A DNA stretch of 7,316 nucleotides, from contig CAMWWS010000128.1 in the NCBI GenBank assembly GCA_947178085.1, positions 1 to 7,316 on the forward strand. Direction: 5' to 3'. How positions within the stretch are numbered: position 1 is the first letter of the stretch; every line of letters starts with the position of its first letter. The stretch is from an uncultured Lachnospiraceae bacterium (lineage in GTDB: Bacteria > Bacillota_A > Clostridia > Lachnospirales > Lachnospiraceae). A program made the position numbers and the translations under genes. Under the pieces are notes generated by a model that was not told where the DNA came from, ran no database searches, and saw only the letters and a list, made by a program, of their open reading frames with translations. Shown here piece by piece: positions 5,438-7,316 of the stretch.

Positions 5438-6437
5438 GTTCCTTCCCCCGATCTTTTTTCCGTATTTTTATCAATAACAGCGCGTTCAAAACGCTCAACA
5501 CCAGTGTTACAATAAAAGAGTCAAATCCCAGCTTATTCGGATTTTTCAGAAATATGATCGTATAAGCCGAGAAAAAAATCAAATGTGATAAGTATACAAT
5601 CGTGCTGATCTTCCTACACGTTATCCACGCTCTGCTATCAGGTAGCTCTACTGTCAATAGCGACGCAAACAAAACAAATATTTCTATGGGCATTATTATA
5701 CGTAACACTTCCACGCCTACAAAAAGTTTTCCTATATTGATAGCTATTATCCCACACCCGCCAGTCCATTTACTCATATAAATTCCGTAGTGTGCGATCA
5801 GCATTCCCACTGAAACATATATCATTCCAGTGAATACTCCGCCATTGTTAAATACATATTGGTATAAAGAAACGATCTTTCCTACAATTCCTCCAACAGA
5901 ATCGATATTACGCTCCAGCATAACCATTATTTCACTGGCCACATAAATTACAAGCGCTATAACCGCAACTGAAACCGGTTTCAATCCCTTTTTCAGAAGA
6001 AACCTTATCGCACCCAGCGCATATATCAATGCAAGCAGATACCATAAATGATAGGAATTATACAACTTGCCCACAAACAAAAAATATTTCACATAAGAAA
6101 AGATACAACTCACAATACCATTTCCCGATATAACATACCCGTACACCGTAAGCGGCAAACTGATCAGCGTCCATGCGCAATACATTTTTATGATCTTCCA
6201 CAAATAATTGTCTATGTGCCCTATTTTTTCACAGTATGGCTGTTCCATTTTATGAAAAAGCAAAAAACCGGATGCCGTAAAAAAAAACGGTACTGCCCAC
6301 TCCTCGATGATGACCACGATTTTGACGGCCACCGGATTCGTCCAATCCACAATCGGATTCGTATGAATCGCAACCACGGCAACAGCCATCAATAATTTAA
6401 ATAAATCAATACTGTTGAAGCTTTTTTTTGCTTCCAT
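5427..6437 (-). CDS. Acyltransferase-3 family membrane O-acyltransferase
   Basis: A 336-residue protein with about ten membrane helices, a normal length for the core acyltransferase-3 fold (OafA/WecH type). The first helix carries SIDLFKLLMAVAVVAIHTNP (9-28), where Lys14 and His25 take the places of the R-x10-H motif of the family. VPFFFTASGFLL at 49-60 is the next conserved block. These enzymes take an acyl group, usually acetyl, from the cytoplasmic side and transfer it to a sugar or polymer across the membrane. There is no fused SGNH domain. I chose the ATG at 6437 since GGGAG is 8 bases upstream; the ATG at 6452, which overlaps the previous stop as ATGA, has no ribosome binding site. The gene lies 14 bases after the GtrII-like gene and overlaps the GT39-like gene, so the three are one operon. 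The likely job is O-acetylation of the glycan built by its neighbours. The true acceptor is unknown. Confidence 0.85.
   Translation of the reverse strand: MEAKKSFNSIDLFKLLMAVAVVAIHTNPIVDWTNPVAVKIVVIIEEWAVPFFFTASGFLLFHKMEQPYCEKIGHIDNYLWKIIKMYCAWTLISLPLTVYGYVISGNGIVSCIFSYVKYFLFVGKLYNSYHLWYLLALIYALGAIRFLLKKGLKPVSVAVIALVIYVASEIMVMLERNIDSVGGIVGKIVSLYQYVFNNGGVFTGMIYVSVGMLIAHYGIYMSKWTGGCGIIAINIGKLFVGVEVLRIIMPIEIFVLFASLLTVELPDSRAWITCRKISTIVYLSHLIFFSAYTIIFLKNPNKLGFDSFIVTLVLSVLNALLLIKIRKKDRGKELAD
5440..5449 (-). promoter_or_regulatory. Unusual ribosome binding site before a TTG start
   Basis: GGGGGAAGGA on the minus strand precedes the TTG at 5437. AAGGA is only 2 bases from the TTG and the G-run is 7 bases away. 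It lies inside the last codons of the acyltransferase gene, suggesting coupled and perhaps low-level translation of the glycosyltransferase. Confidence 0.45.
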
Positions 6438-6445
6438 GTTTTGAA

Positions 6446-6450
6446 CTCCC
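6446..6450 (-). promoter_or_regulatory. Ribosome binding site that sets the acyltransferase start
   Basis: GGGAG lies 8 bases before the ATG at 6437. Its first G is the last base of the competing ATG at 6452, so it can serve only the downstream start, which removes five residues from the longest frame. Confidence 0.65.
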
Positions 6451-6451
6451 A

Positions 6452-7316
6452 TCAGTCAGATAATTTCACAACCACAGCATTATCCATAACCTGTATGGAA
6501 CCGGCATTTGGATAAGACGGCATCTGAGAAAGCTTTGTTCTCGAATCTTCGGACAGTATCTCAAGTCCCGCAGTTTCCGCATCAAATCCGCAATAATAGC
6601 GAATAAAATTTTGTTTACTGTATGCGTCCGCGAGGGCATCATCCCTGCCGCTCATAGAAAATGTATCCATAACTGCATTGCGGTATAGTGTCTTGTCAAC
6701 AATATCAGTTCCGCTAAATACGACCTTCATATCGTCACTATAGCCCTCCGCGCTCTTAATCTGCGTGATCATAGTATTATAGTAACCCGCTGCCTGTTCA
6801 TAGCTAAGATGCAGGCTTAAATACTCCCCGTTGGCGAAATGACAGTAACTTGCAACCCCGATAGCAACCACTGCCGTTATCACATATTCCATACGGATCC
6901 AGTATTTTTTTTCTTCTCTCCTAATACAACGATCCAACAATGCAAACGGAAATATCATCAAAAATACATAGGAATAATACATTAGAGAATAAATACCGTC
7001 CTCACACATGATATAGATTGAATTAATAGCAATAATATAGATGCCAAACAGTATGACCGTCTCTGCTGCCTTCAAAATATCATGTTTCTTAATATTAGCA
7101 ATCATTAAATATAAGATCATAATAAGACTGGCTGCATATAGGACAAAATACATTCCCTTAATAATATAATTGTAACTGATTTCCATATTATTATTGAGAA
7201 ATATTCCAAAAAAATTGACCGCTATCGTACGGCAAATCTCAGGAATCCGTGTCAGTTCAAACTTTCCCATTGTGCTAATGCCCTTATAGGAATTTAATTC
7301 CTGTCCAGTAAGAAAC
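6452..7316 (-). CDS. GtrII-like glucosyltransferase-domain membrane protein, C-terminal part; 5' end outside window
   Basis: The last 287 residues are visible. The frame stays open from the internal Met at 7270 to the window edge, adding FLTGQELNSYKGIST before it, and that Met has no good ribosome binding site. The gene therefore very likely starts outside the window. The visible part has about four hydrophobic helices, then a soluble domain of about 125 residues ending in YPNAGSIQVMD and VVVKLSD. A GSIQV...VVVKL-like end after many helices is what I associate with the GtrII/Glucos_trans_II family of Firmicutes, usually 500 residues or more. These proteins are thought to add glucose or a related sugar from a polyprenyl-phosphate donor to a surface glycan. 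The catalytic N-terminal loops are outside the window, so the family call rests on the C-terminal pattern and context. The stop lies 14 bases before the acyltransferase gene. Confidence 0.65.
   Translation of the reverse strand, partial: FLTGQELNSYKGISTMGKFELTRIPEICRTIAVNFFGIFLNNNMEISYNYIIKGMYFVLYAASLIMILYLMIANIKKHDILKAAETVILFGIYIIAINSIYIMCEDGIYSLMYYSYVFLMIFPFALLDRCIRREEKKYWIRMEYVITAVVAIGVASYCHFANGEYLSLHLSYEQAAGYYNTMITQIKSAEGYSDDMKVVFSGTDIVDKTLYRNAVMDTFSMSGRDDALADAYSKQNFIRYYCGFDAETAGLEILSEDSRTKLSQMPSYPNAGSIQVMDNAVVVKLSD

Noticed and set aside
6452..7270. GtrII-like gene as a complete 272-residue protein starting at 7270
   Set aside because: The frame remains open to the window edge, the upstream residues continue sensibly, and there is no ribosome binding site before 7270.

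Overview
The window looks like part of a cell-surface glycan / wall-polymer locus from a low-GC Gram-positive bacterium, most likely a Clostridia member of the Lachnospiraceae type. This placement rests on AT-rich coding sequence, strong AGGAG-like ribosome binding sites, a sigma-A-like promoter and the protein families present. It is inference; there is no rRNA or other marker gene here. All seven genes lie on the minus strand, so the order of transcription runs from high to low coordinates. Both end genes run off the window.

Upstream unit (7316 to 3869): the C-terminal part of a GtrII-like multi-membrane-span glycosyltransferase, an acyltransferase-3 family membrane O-acyltransferase, and a GT39/PMT-like GT-C glycosyltransferase. 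The genes are 14 bases apart or overlap. All three are integral membrane proteins. The two glycosyltransferases end in a soluble domain probably outside the membrane, which fits decoration of a lipid-linked or exported glycan on the outer face.

Intergenic region (3623-3868): a perfect TTGACA -35 box with a 17-base spacer and a TAGATT -10 box, reading towards the second unit. A 15-base palindrome fills most of the spacer like an operator. A second palindrome and an extended -10-like element lie in the AT-rich leader. A 6-bp hairpin follows the upstream unit but has no adjacent T-run, so the two units are not clearly separated by a terminator.

Downstream unit (3622 to 1): a 637-residue protein fusing a complete YidC/Oxa1-type membrane insertase domain to a complete TagB/TagF-type CDP-polyol glycerophosphotransferase domain; an 86-residue signal-peptide-like, single-span protein of the 'AYIDP' kind, translationally coupled to the fusion; a class I SAM methyltransferase; and the N-terminal 213 residues of a LicC/PntC-like cytidylyltransferase. 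Together these suggest a route that activates a phospho- or phosphono-alcohol as a CMP/CDP ester, possibly methylates it, and transfers it to a membrane-bound acceptor. The YidC-TagF fusion and its small coupled partner are the most unusual part of the window.

No tRNA, rRNA, CRISPR array, insertion sequence or long direct repeat was seen.
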